Of a DNA stretch of 64,000 nt, positions 24,101 to 36,245 are shown in pieces (within the stretch, counting starts at the first letter, position 1; each line of letters begins with the position of its first letter). Source of the stretch: Ifrita kowaldi (lineage: Eukaryota; Chordata; Aves; Passeriformes; Cinclosomatidae); NCBI GenBank assembly GCA_013398055.1, contig VZRS01007580.1:186001-250000 (forward strand), written 5' to 3'. The position numbers were made by a program, and so were the translations under genes. The notes below the pieces were generated by a model, which made no database searches, had not been told where the DNA came from, and saw only the letters and a list, made by a program, of their open reading frames with translations.

Positions 24101-27100
24101 ATCAAGCAGAACAAGCAATAACATTGTCCACTTTTGTTAAAAAGAAAGTTAGTGAGCTTGTTGATAACTGTATCAGTGGAGTGGAAAATAGAACAGAGGA
24201 GAGAAGTTCTAAACAGTAACTGCAAACATAACAGGTGGTAAAAACATTTCAACGTGAGTGGGAAGAAAATACAGGAAGGGGTGCTGGAACAAGACAGAGT
24301 GGCACAGGCAAACATAGAAGTGGTTAGAAGGTTCAGCATGTGTAACAAAACCAGGCACGCCATGGGTCTGGCAGGGGAAAAAAGGAAAAGACACCATTTC
24401 CTCCTCGAGAAATTGCAAAAACTCATGACCAACAAAAGGAGGAGGAAAGATCCAATCGCACATTCACAAAGTCATCTGGAATTGTAGACAATTGAACTCA
24501 TGCATTGTTATGAACTGTTGAGGTAGAAATAAGCAAGTAATGGAAGAAACCACCAGAAAAGCAATTTGCTCTAAAGACAACCTGGATTTCTCTAGAAAGC
24601 ATTGTTCATTAGAAAAATATTGCACTAAGAGAAAGGCAGGGAACAAGCATATTCATAAAAATTTCTATGGGTAGATATTTACCTGTTTGTTTACTTGGTA
24701 GTTTGTGGGGGTTTAGTATTAATTTTTTTCACCCAAGTTGTCTTGAGTGCGGGATTTTTAAGAATGCATTTTTTTCTATAAAAAACCACTTATATGAACC
24801 TTAATTTTTATACTATTATTGTTTGCGACAAGAGTCTACAAAAGTTTCACCTTCTCCTCTTTATGACTGGTTCTGCCCAAGTCTGCTATGAAATAGCTAC
24901 TTTCCTACTCATGTACAGGCCCAGCTCTTTCCCCATTCCACCTACACAATATACTTTGCTAATGCCAAGTAAGGTGACAACTGTCACTCATATTATAAAA
25001 TATTATACTTGAAAATATATCTAAAAAACACAGTGCAATAGTTATTTATAGCAGTTTCAATTTATTGTCATGTTAGTTAACACCAGTGATTCACATAGAG
25101 TGTGACATTTTATTGTCTATTTCCATCTACTCCTACCAAAAATAAACTCTGTAAAGAACCTTATGTAAAAGAATTAATTAATTATTCCAACCCTAGAAAG
25201 TCTTTATCAAGATTTATAAATTGTAAATTTTGAGCATTTTTTCGTTTTCTTTTTCAAGATATTAAAAAAAATACCACCACCAAATACAAGTTGAAGACAT
25301 CATTACTATGTCAGTCATTACAGAAATTCATTACATCTGAGGTAACAGTGAGTCACTTCTTTAAAGCTAAATAATAGCATTAAAACCTTATATCCTGATA
25401 CAATTTCAGACTGTTTTTTTTCTCTGAAGAACAAGATACCATACGCTGTTAAAATAATTATTAAATAAATGAAACCAAATGAAGTCATGTCTTTTAAACT
25501 GAAATCTGAGTCCCAGAGGCTCTGACAAAGGATGTATGAACAATTTCGTCAGAAAAATAATTCTGCAGAATATTATCTTGTGAGGATTCCAATTAGTTTT
25601 AATGTACCACCTACTGTTTTCCAATGTTGTATTTATCAAGAAAGGTGAACTGGGTGGGATTCATAACTGACTGCACACATACATCTGAGCTCCAGAGAGT
25701 CCATGTATGGCAGAGAAATTGGCTCTCTAACTGTGCTTCAATTTGTCTTAAAATAGATATTCAAAACAGGTCAGCTGAGCGGCAACTGCCTATCTCACTA
25801 CACTGAATGTAAAAAGAATCTCAGGAAAATGACTCTGGTATCAACAAATACATGGCAGAAAAATCAAAAACCAATAAAGGGACAGGCATATCTTTTAATA
25901 TGCCATCTGTTCCAGGTTTTTGGAAAAGCTCTGTTTTCTACTATAGCAATGCCTTTTGCCTGCTACCACAATTAGAGTATCTTTCTCCATCAACGGTAAA
26001 TGCCAACACTACTTTAAACCCAAATGAACATGCCAGTATCTAAGGCCAAAGACTGTGTCTTCCACTGCATCTCTCAAATCCTCCTCTCTTGCACACCTGA
26101 ACTCAAAGAAGCAAAAGAAAGCTAAACCCCACAAAATTCTATGAACCCTATGGGACTGCCATTCACCTGAGAGGTTGAGACAGGACTGACATCATTACCA
26201 CTTCATCATGTAAAAACTAATAGTTTAATTAAAAAATAGTAGTTATAAAAAATGCAAGACAGCATTATGCCTTACCTGCTGGAGAGATATTTCCCTACCA
26301 CACATTAAACCCTTCTTTCTCTTAGGGAAGAACTTCACCAATACTTCAAGCAGACAGCCAGCACATACTCCAGCTGACTCTGCGTATGTCAGCTCATGGA
26401 AGAAGTATTCTGGGCAGGGGCTCAGCACTGACAGGAAAACCTGTAAGCCCAGAATCAGACCAACCACTACTGTGCACCTGAGGCCCTCATCCCACAAGGT
26501 ACTTAAACATTTACCCAACACCTGTTGCTTATTCCATTGCTGTGAAACTCCCACGGTTTCTCCTGTGCAGCACACACCTTAAGACAAAATGGGTGAGCAG
26601 ATCAGCTCTTAGCTCAGACATTCAAGCACACCACATTTCCACATAATGACACTTTGACAAGACAAAGGGTCATAAAAATGAACAACTGAAAAAATAAAAC
26701 CTAAATGCTACCTGTGGGAGCCTTAACACAGGGAAAGCTACAGCTTCTACTGACCATACAACTGGTCTGTTTCTTAAGCTTCTAAAAGCAGGCCAACTCA
26801 GCCTGTTACATCATGCAGATTAATCAGATGCTACAGTATTTACTAGGGTTAAACCTAGAGGATAAAGGTTACATAATGGATTCAATCCAAATTAAAGTGG
26901 TCAGATCTCTCAAATAAATATGCACCTCTCTCTTTGAACACCTGCACAGGAATAATCAATTCCTGTAGTTCAAGTGTAACGAGCTTCTGAAACTACATTC
27001 AGTTCCAAAATCTAGTACTGAGAAACAAATGGAGGCACATGACACTGAAAAGACCATAAAAAACGATTTAAATTTTGTCACCCTTATCTTTACATTTCAT

Positions 27101-28006
27101 GTTCCCTGTGGAATTGTTATTGTTAGAGCACTATCATTGCAATATCGTTGTGTATTACATATGTACATCATCCCCTGGGCCTACATGCCTTCCTGCTTTC
27201 TGTGCTTTGCTTCACCGTGATCTTGGACTTGCCTTGTTTAAGCTAAGCTCTCCAACCAGAATAAAATCCATATACAATTACTGCATTCCCAAAGCCTGCA
27301 TTTTGCTTCAGAGTGCCAGTAATAAAGGATCTTGATTTTTTCATGCTGCAGAGAATACAGTTTTAGCAATTCCTTACCCTTTCTCACGTGCCTTCTATCA
27401 GAAGCCTGATGAAAACATTCAGTGTCCTGATACAGAAATAATCACCCTAGCAAACATTATATGAAAATTGCAAAAGGCACAAAAGATAATGCTTGCCAGA
27501 GTTAGCAATTCTTCCAGTTCGAAAAGTTAACCTGCTCACTTTTAAGAATCTACGTTTTTTAATGTCTTTCAGACAAATAACCAGAGAGAAAATACGTACT
27601 GCCTATTAACACATTGAATATATATGTATTACAAGATATTGGTAATGCAAAAAACCCACAGACTTCAAACTCGAACCAATAATCAATCTTACCATCAGTA
27701 TATTTAAATTCAGCTCAGTTATTATAGATACAGTTAGCTTTCTGAATATTCTTTCCCCTGCCCAAAGACCACTCACACAGTGCATAAGCTGCTCTGCCAC
27801 TCCCTTCAGAGAGGAAAAAGCTATACAGCAGAGTCTCTTGCAGCACACTCACAAGAGAGGCTGAGGTGCAAAAGAGGTGCAGGCATCTCTGCTGCACCTG
27901 GGTGTTACCTTTTTCTGGGTATTTCCTTTTTAAAACCACTGAATAATGAAGCTCCAGTCTTACAGGTTCCAAATTCTGCAACAAGAGACTAGAAAGAAAT
28001 ATTTAC
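21191..28006 (-). other. TRAK1: TRAK1 intronic sequence between the two internal heads
   Basis: I see no coding exon, RNA gene or clear interspersed repeat here. The sequence is AT-rich with short A runs. A moderate open frame at 26243-26575 on the minus strand is hydrophobic but matches nothing that I know. Confidence 0.6.
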
Positions 28007-28070
28007 CATCCGTGCATTCTTCATAATACCAGTCCAGTTCATAATAATCTGCTTCAATAAATTTCTGCAT
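28007..28070 (-). CDS. TRAK1: TRAK1 alternative first coding exon, MQKFIEAD head
   Basis: From ATG at 28070 the exon encodes MQKFIEADYYELDWYYEECT, then D and one base G, followed by donor GTAAAT. Spliced to the hub exon it reads ECTDVLCAERVGQ. I remember a human TRAK1 isoform that starts with almost the same residues (ECS in place of ECT), so identification is firm despite the exon being only 21 codons. The ATG has A at -3 and an in-frame TGA four codons earlier (tga agg ata ctg act ATG). The head is dominated by Tyr, Trp, Asp and Glu. It replaces the residues encoded by 37590-37784 and anything further upstream. Confidence 0.95.
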
Positions 28071-28092
28071 AGTCAGTATCCTTCAGTGACAT
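28054..28092 (-). promoter_or_regulatory. Upstream ORF overlapping the MQKFIEAD start
   Basis: An ATG at 28092 opens a 12-codon frame (MSLKDTDYAEIY, stop TGA at 28056-28054) in a different frame from the main ORF. It overlaps the main ATG and ends inside the first exon. If the transcript starts upstream of 28092, this would be expected to reduce initiation at the main ATG. Confidence 0.6.
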
Positions 28093-28510
28093 ACAGGAGA
28101 TTTCACTTCGCTGCTAAGGTCAAGTGAAACGCAGCCATGCCTTCCTGCCTTTGCAAAATGCCAGAGCACAAGGCAGCTCACGGGAAGCTGAAAATGAGCT
28201 ACACATCTTCACTGAGGCCACAACTAAAATAAAAGGGGGATGCGGAGGGTGTATGTGGAAGAAAAAAAAAATAATAAAAAATAGAAAAAGGATGCAGAAA
28301 GGAAGCAGATGCCCTGGCGGCTCCTCTAATAAAGAAGCTCTGCACAGGAGCCTTGGATGGGTGTTAACAAAATCCTCCTATCAAAAGGCTGATGCGCTGA
28401 CGTTGGGGACACACACCACCGCCCGGCTGGTTCTAACTCATTCCTTTCCTCCCCAGTCTCCACATCTCTTTCAGGCTAATGTGTTGCCATGGAGACAAGC
28501 TGGCTCCAAA
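28071..28510 (-). promoter_or_regulatory. TRAK1: Probable 5' UTR and promoter of the MQKFIEAD isoform
   Basis: On the gene strand the interval contains GTCTCCATGGCAAC (28483-28496), 12 of 14 bases of the RFX X-box palindrome with one perfect half-site, and ACGTCA at 28398-28403, a CRE half-site beside CpG-containing sequence (gatgcgctgacgttgg, accgcccggc). They lie about 330 and 415 bp before the ATG. No TATA box is evident. Promoter identity is inferred from its position immediately before a first exon. Confidence 0.5.
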
Positions 28511-29199
28511 AGCAATGCAGAGATGAAGAAAATGCATTTTGTTCTTTCTGGCTTTACAGACTAGAAGGAGCCCTCCATACTGGAAACAAAAATCGTTGCT
28601 AAGAAAGATGATACAACTCATTGCCACTGCTCACAGAACAACAGCATCACACTGTTGCAATTCACTGGGGACATGCAGTACATTAATAATGAAAATCTAG
28701 TCCATTACTACTCTCCTCCACACAGTTTGATAAAAGTCTGCCTTCCCCATGGAAAATTAAACTATGTTAATGCTATTCTGGTCTGATATAATAGAACCCT
28801 TTCTGCAACCTGCTGTTGAGAAATGCCAAACAAAAAAAAAGAAAGAATCAGCAAAATTAGGACAGCAATACATTTCTCCTTGCAAAAAAAAGCTGATCTG
28901 TTTCTACTTTTTGCCCTCTCCATGAACCACTGCCTGTTTGGTTTTTTCTTCCCCCAAGCATCTAAGTTTCATAGCTGAAGACAAGAGGTTAGGCCAAATT
29001 TTCACTACTCCATTCCTAAAAATACTGAAGGTCATCACCCAGAATAACTTAATTTTTGTGTTCAGTGCTTTGGAAATGGAAAAAAATACTTTTGCAGCCC
29101 CCACTAAAATGGTGTTTAAGCTGCTAGGAGAGAACGTGTCTGAGGAACAGATGCATTAAATCATCAAACACAGCAATTCAAAAAGCATGTCTGAATACG

Positions 29200-29720
29200 T
29201 GCAGGTACAGATACCAAGGGGACCGACAACCATTTTGTTCACAACCAGCACATATTCCTCACTCATTTCTCCCCCTTTTTTAGGAAAGGTGATTTTTTTG
29301 AAAACACCAGTAGAAGCAGTGGGATGGATTAAGTTGTGACCTATGTCAGTAACAAAAGGTAGGAGGTCATATTGGGTCTGACCAAGGAAGTCTTTGGTGT
29401 CTGTCCGGCCAAAGACTCCATCCACAAGAACAGCCACGAGCAGGCAACAGAGAACTGCACAACACTTCCCACAACTGCCCGCCCAGCCTCTAACTTCTTC
29501 ATCATCAGAGACAGCCTGAGACACATACAGCTACTGCTTTTAGCAATTCTTGAACAACTTATCCTCTCTGTTCTTGAGCCCACATACATTTTTAGCATCT
29601 CCAACATCCTCCTGCAAGGAGCTCCACACATCTACTGCTGATGATATACAAACCCCTCACCTTTTGCTTTGCAACTCATATTTACTAACTTAACTTGATG
29701 CTTCCAGCTCTGGAAACCTG
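29200..29720 (-). mobile_element. Possible ancient diverged repeat
   Basis: On the minus strand the end reads cttggtcagacccaatatga, a tail like that seen in several old amniote interspersed repeats (ggtctgacccagtatggc). The upstream part contains gagctccttgcaggaggatg. Composition is GC-richer than the flanks. I cannot assign a family, and the similarity may be limited to the tail. Confidence 0.25.
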
Positions 29721-32700
29721 AACACCCAGTTCATCTCTCCTCTTCAATCACTCATGATTTGCTGATATCTATTAAGCTCACCCTCACTCATGTCGCTTCC
29801 AGGTTGTAATCACTTATTCTACTCCCTGACTGGTACCACTTTGCTTTACTGTAACAGAAATAGGTAAGGAATAGTCAAGCTATGCAGAGGAAAATGCTTT
29901 GGTTTCTTGACCACATCAGTATTTCAGCTTTACTGGTATAAGAAATTATCACTGCAGTAGCTTTGAGTCTTGCAGAGTTTCAGTTATGCATACTCACAAG
30001 GAAAAAACTATACGTGCTATTAAATGCAATTAAGGCTACACTGTTAAAATACCGGCAGAGAAAAATAAAGGTTCCTATGGCAACATCAACTCAACTGCTC
30101 TGCATATAAGCTATTCGTTCCACTTGTATTATTTTTGTCCAAAAGGTAATTTCAGCCTGGTAATGCTATTAAATAAGCATTTAAAATAGAAAGAATTAAC
30201 ACTGGCTACCATCTTAAATTGCTGCAGGGACAATCTCCTTTTTTTATTTGCTGACATTTTAAACAAAGGAAATCTTCAACATGCCAGAATTTTCTTCTCA
30301 CTGTCCTTCCCACGGCACACATACTCCCTTTCAATGAGACAGGATAAAAATAGTTCAAGGTAGGGGCTTAGGGCTTTTTTGTTTGTTTGTTTTATTGATA
30401 TTTTTTTACAGATCTGATTGGAAGCATACTGGTAAAATCCAGAAAGGCATTACTTTTCTGTGGAGAAAATCACCTGCGTGGCCAAATGATTTTAGAACTC
30501 CTCAAGAGACTTGGAAATACGGAATAAGTGTATTATCTTCCCAGCATGAAGACAGAAACCTTGGGCAGACAGAATACTATATATCCAGGTATCCACTCCC
30601 AAGCATCCCTTCAATTATATGAGGAATTGTAGCTCTATAAAGCTGGAAGGGTTGTCAAGTTGAACAGGAATTTGTGACCAAGCTGACAAGGCAGCTGCAC
30701 ACTTGCAGAACCTACTTTCAACTTTTGCAGTCCTACTTTTCCTTCCTACAGGGGTGTATCAGATTCATTTTATAGTAAACTTATCAGAACAGTATATTTT
30801 TCTGGTGGACTGATTCTACAAACTTTGAACCCCTGTGTATTCAAATCTCCATAATGCAGTGCTACATTTGGTTGGGGTACTATTGTATTACTTGCCTAAA
30901 AGTTCATATAAAATGCGGTTAAAAAAAGATTTAGGGTAACAGGTCTGCAACCATAAGGAAGTTGCATTTTCGTATTCCAAACCCAAATACAGTTATTCAC
31001 ATTTGTTCAGCATTTCCTTTCAGCTGCTAAATTTTGTTCTATTTTTTAATGTTTACTTCTAACCAAATAAACCCCTTCCCTTTCATCTGTTCTCCACAGG
31101 GCAAAACATCCAGATTGATAAAGAATTCTGGTAGTCAACAGTGAACAGCTAGACTAAGCATTCCTTAAGTTTGTGGTTACAAAGGGGTTTCATTAGGCAG
31201 AAAAGATGGCTTGAAAAGCTCAAGAGCCCTCTCCTTCCTTTTTGCTGAAATAAATCCATGCTGGGGGTCAACATTAAATGTATGTGCCTAAATTACCCAG
31301 GTTATAAAAACCAGACAAACCCCTTCCTTTGTTTGAAGAGAATTTTTGACAAAGGTACTTTCATCTACCCCACAGCAGCACACTCAAGACTGTAGTGCAC
31401 TGTGCCACTAGGGTGCAAAGCAGCAGCAAGTCATCTCTGCTGGCAAATAAAGTCTTGAAAGGATGTCACTAAATAGCATGTCACTATAAATCCTGTGTTT
31501 CCTTGCTTAGTCATTCTCAGCTTTTTCTCCAAACCTTTTACAGTTCTGTGAGGATGCTTTGAAACTGAACACTGGAGTTGGATGGAATCTTTCCATGGCA
31601 GCTGCAATGGATTGGCTCCCATTTGATTACCTCTGGGTCACATTTCGTCTCTTGGCTACAGCCTCAGGACGGTTCAGATAATTAAACACCATATCGCATC
31701 ATCATTTTCTACAGTCACCAGTACAGTCACCACCACTCAGGATAAAGTTGCCCATCCCATCAACATCATCTGGAGCCTTTTTTATCAGAGCAGTAGCTGT
31801 ACAGGCCACCACTATGCAATGCATATTGATCCCAGTCAGGCATTGCCACGACACATACTCTGCAAACTGACAAAGTAGGCATATTTAAAAGCCCAACGGA
31901 TTTTCAAGGATGGGCTGTCACACTTATTTCTAAACTGGAATAATTTACTGATATGAAGAGTTAGTGGTGTTTCCACCCTCTGAAAGAACACTGAATAGGA
32001 GTCATCCTGTGACTACATATTTAGTAAGGGCAAACAACTCTGCAACTCAGGACAGTGATCTCTTCCAGTGTAGTGTTTCGTTTAGCAAGAAGTCTTGCTT
32101 AACCTGGAAAGAGCAAAAAACCAGAGTAAAATCTAGAGCACTGAGGGCACTATAACCAGCTGCTTTCAGAACTGGTATTTAGAAAAAATGGGTGCTTCAG
32201 ATTTGATTGACTCTCCTTCCTCAAACTGGGGTAACTATTCAGGGTTTCAAAATAGTACCAGTATTTCCTACAGATGGGACAGAGCTCGTGGCTTCTGACC
32301 TCACCTGGTACAAGGCAAAGACTCTTCTAATGCAGAAGAGGGTCTAACTGCTCTCCCACTGAAACAAAATGATTTAACATGAGACATGGGCAGCCAGATG
32401 AAATTAAAGTACTTAATGACAAAAAGCTATATTCCACATGAAAGGATTATTTCTCCCTTCCCCCAAATAATTACTGGAGAGCACTATTTTTGCATTTGTA
32501 TAAAATCAAAATTGATGTCTTTGGCAACCTTCCTGCAAAACCAGCTGTGTAGTTTAATTAAGGTATCACTGGGCTCACTTAAACACTGTAAATAAGACCG
32601 TAACAGCAAGAGACAGACATTTAAGACAATACACCCCTATCTAGAATTAAGAAAATCAAGAATAAAGCTTTAAAGAAACAAATTTTGCAAACTGTTCACC

Positions 32701-32944
32701 ACCTGGAAATAATGTACATTACAATCTCCTTTTTTTTTGTTATATTTTTTCTGGAGACAGCAAAAACATTTCTAAAATGAAGTTGAGCTTAATACTATGC
32801 TCGATTAGCTAGACAAAAATATTTCAGCTGCATGGTTATGACCTATTTTTCTAACAAGGAAAAAAACCCACTGAGAGACATGATTGCAGCTTCGTGGGAG
32901 AGGAAAGGAATGCATTACACTGAAGGAATATAGAATAAGGGAGG

Positions 32945-33290
32945 CCAGAATAGGACCAAGCACTCCAGGTGTGGCCTCACCACTTTGAGTACCACTCCCT
33001 CAGACTGCTGGCAATGCTCCTCCTAATACAGCTCAGGGTGCCATTAGTCTGCTTTCAGCAGGGGCATATTTCTGGCTCATGCCCACCTTGGTGTCCACCA
33101 GGATGCCCCAGGTCCTTTTCTGCAAGGCTGCATTCCAACAGTTGGACCCCAGCATCTCCTGGTGCATGGGGTTGTTCCTCCCCAACTGCAGGACTTCGCA
33201 CTTCCCTCTGCTGAATAGCACAAGGCTGCTCTTGACTCATGTCTCCAGCCTGTCAAGGTCCCTCTGAATGGGAGCACAATCCTTTGGTGT
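32945..33290 (-). mobile_element. CR1 LINE fragment (minus orientation)
   Basis: This is the reverse complement of the CR1 ORF2-end region: ctccaggtgtggcctcacca, tggtgtccaccaggatgccccaggtcc, tggtgcatggggttgttcct, cccaactgcaggacttcgca and ccagcctgtcaaggtccctc are all diagnostic. The 3' UTR end is absent; the fragment stops near gaggccagaataggac. Confidence 0.93.
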
Positions 33291-33700
33291 CTCAGCCACT
33301 CCTAGATCCTGTGTGTGTGTCTCACCCTCTGTGATGCTGCACAGCCTGCTGACTTCCTCTCAACTTCTCCACCTGGTGATGGCTTTTCAACAGCAGCACA
33401 CCTGCATAAATGAAGGTCATCTCTCTGTACCTCAGGATAGGGAGCAGATCTAGGCACTTCCAGCAACCTGACTCTTGCAGGGCTGCCTTTCCAACCTGAA
33501 GCTCTTTCTGGGCTTAAGTCTCTGTCTGGGCTAAAGTCTCTGCCCTGAGGGACAGGTGCTCCAAAACCTGGAGAATGCACCTGTGGCACACTGCCACCAC
33601 ATCTGAAGGCTTAGGTTGTTCTGAACTCAGAGGAGGATCCCTTCTTTGCACCGCTCCACAGAAACTACTACATCTGTTGGCTGTGTCTGGGAGCTGTGCT
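33291..33700 (-). mobile_element. GC-rich stretch abutting CR1, possibly its 5'/ORF1 part
   Basis: Read on the minus strand, the stretch contains gtggagaagttgagaggaagtc then tgcagcatcacagagg, which loosely resembles the CR1 ORF1 5' region. If so, a large internal deletion has joined the 5' and 3' parts of one element. Identity is weak and the left half could equally be unique GC-rich sequence; the GC-rich flank up to about 34100 is unassigned. Confidence 0.3.
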
Positions 33701-35515
33701 CCAGACTTGACTGTTATAGAGAACTTTCTCCCAACCACCAGCTAAAAAGGTACTTGATGATCCCTACTAAACAGCAGATCCAAAGAAGGCTCAGAGGGTG
33801 CTCTTGGGTCAAGAGCAGCTGACAGCTTCTGAGAAGCCACTAGGACTTGCTGAAGCCCACATTCCTGTGGCTCACCTTACCTTCACCTTACACGCAGCAA
33901 TGGGCACCCTCAGCTTCTCAGAGAGTTCCCAGATGGGCCCTGTCCCCCTAGGCTGCCAAGGAAAAACCCAGACTGCTGTGCCTGCTCACTGCCCCTGGTA
34001 GCTGTGCTCAGCCTGGTTCTCACACAGACCTCCCCACAGCCCTCAGCTAAAAGTGAGCTTGACTGCCCCAATTTGCGGGCAGGGAGATGGAATGCCATTT
34101 TGCTGTATCACGCGTTCATTTAGGCTTACTTAAAGGACACTCTGCCTCAACAGTTTAATGAGATTGGTCAGATGACATTTAATTCATTTGATTATGCTTT
34201 AGGATAAGATCAGTTTTATTTTATTCATTTGGCACAAACTGGCTCAGCCTTCCATCTGAAAGAAATAATAACAAAGATGTGCTTTGGAGTTCCAGAATGT
34301 AAAAGCACAGTTGCAGGCCTCATACTGTTCAGTTCCTCCCAATTGCCTTCTTACCCAATGGCCAACTAAATTTTAAGAACTAAATCTCTACATCACCTAT
34401 CCTGTGTTATAGCTTAAATCCCAACAAAAAGCAATGAATAAATTAAAATACTTTGATATTTGACTTTTAATCGTTCTACCAATATCTTCAAAAATTAATT
34501 AAAAAGGAGAGCTAAGTAGTCTTGCGTCCATCCTCTTGCATTACGTGGCCCAGCAGATTCTGATTTTGAGCCTTTGTGGTTGTGAATTGGAATGAGGATC
34601 TCAAAAAAAAAAAGCCACAGGAAGGCAGAAAAATCTGCTCTAACAAGCCACAGCAGTATGCCTAAGGGTCACTGCTGATTCTTCTGCTACATGGATCGGC
34701 ACAGTGGGAAAGTCATCACATTTCCACCAACAGGTTACAAACCAGCATCAATCTCAACACACAAACAACTGCAAGAAAATTTTCATAAGTCATTGACAAA
34801 TTAAACTTTCAAAGAGACAAATTACAGTATTTGCTCACACCCTCATCGAGGTTTTTGAAACAAACTAAACAGATACAAGAGGGGTAGCTTAATTGCAGCA
34901 CTAAAAATTGTGCAAGCAGTCACACCCTGGAACACTCTTTAAAGTGGTGGTGGCATAATTCACAGAACCTTTCTGCCAACTTACTAAACATAGTGTTTTG
35001 ACTTTCATAGTTAATTTTGCCACAAACCAATGTTTGCAATCAATGCAATAATTTTGAAACATGCGAAGTTATTATGATCTTACACTCTTACGCATAGATG
35101 GAGTCTGTGACCTGTTCACAGCAACTGAACAAGGGTAAAGTCAGAGATCTCAGTTTCCAGGGTATCAGTCTAAGGCTAGACCCAAATTTGCTTAAATTTC
35201 TTGAACTACTATCTATACACAAATGTCTGCCTGTAGGCAGTAAGAAACAAACATTCCTTTATCGAAGATCTCCTTGCTTGCTTCCTCTTTTTTAAGCAGT
35301 TATTTCCCAATAAAAGCAGAAAATATACACTGTGGCAAGAATTACAGGGTTTTTTTCATTCAATCCAGTTGATTGGAAGAAATCTACAACCACAGCAACA
35401 CGGTAAAGCTGCAGTCATTATGTTTGTAAGTTAAAAGCTAGATCAAATTGTTAAGTATTCACAGTTTCAGGCAGCTATGCTACCCAATTTCTCTGTTGTT
35501 CGCAGCTTCATTTTC

Positions 35516-36245
35516 AGAGAATAATAAAAGAGTTTGGGTTGGAAGGGACCTTTAAAAGTCACCTAGTTCCAAACACCCTGCCATAGGCAGGGAACCTTCC
35601 ACTAGACTGGGTTGCTCTAAGTCTCATTCAACCTCACCTTGATCGTTTCTAGGGATGGGACATCCACAGCTTCTTTGGGCAACCTGTTCCAGTGCCTTAC
35701 CACCCTCACAGTAAAGAATTACTTCCATATAACTAATCTAAACTGACCCTCTGTCAGTTTAAAGCCATTATCCTTGTCCTATCACTACAGGGCCTGCTTA
35801 AAAGTCCCTCTCCTTCTTTTCTGTATCCCCCTTTAAGTACTGAAAGGTGCTCTGAAGTCTCCCCAAAGCCTTCTCCAGGCTGAACAACTCCAGTTCTGTT
35901 GGCCTGTCTTCATCTTCACAGGCTCCAGCTCTCTGATCATCTTCGTGTCCCTCTAGATTCACTCCAACAGGTCCATGTCCTTCTTACGTTGGAGTCCCCA
36001 GAGCTGGACACACCCTCCAGGTGGGGGTCTCACAAGGACAGAGTAGGTGGAGAGAATCACCTCCCCTGACCTTGACCTCCCTTGACCCGCTGACCACGTT
36101 TCTTCCGATGCAGCCCAGGATACATTCGGCTTTCTTGGCTACAAGTGCACATTGCTGGAACAGGTTGAGCTGTCAACCAACACCGCCAAGTCCTTCTCCT
36201 CAGGGCTGCTCTCAATTCATCTTCCACACAGGCTGTATTTTGTAT
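35516..36245 (-). mobile_element. CR1 LINE, longest copy in window (minus orientation)
   Basis: This is about 730 bp of CR1 in reverse complement, from the 3' UTR (gagtttgggttggaagggac) through tgggcaacctgttccagtgc, agccttctccaggctgaaca, agctggacacaccctccagg and tcggctttcttggctacaag into the ORF2 end. The terminal octamers are decayed (cagagaataataa). It lies in the same orientation as TRAK1. Confidence 0.94.

Noticed and set aside
26243..26575. Minus-strand 110-codon hydrophobic frame considered as an exon
   Set aside because: No borders that fit TRAK1 phases and no known family.
28124..28564. Plus-strand open frame of 146 codons overlapping the MQKFIEAD promoter
   Set aside because: Low-complexity Lys runs and no homology; the interval is better explained as the 5' flank of the minus-strand first exon.
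29156..29641. Overlapping open frames on both strands (122, 96 and 89 codons)
   Set aside because: They overlap each other on opposite strands, begin at non-ATG codons or lack homology, and fall in a possible old repeat.
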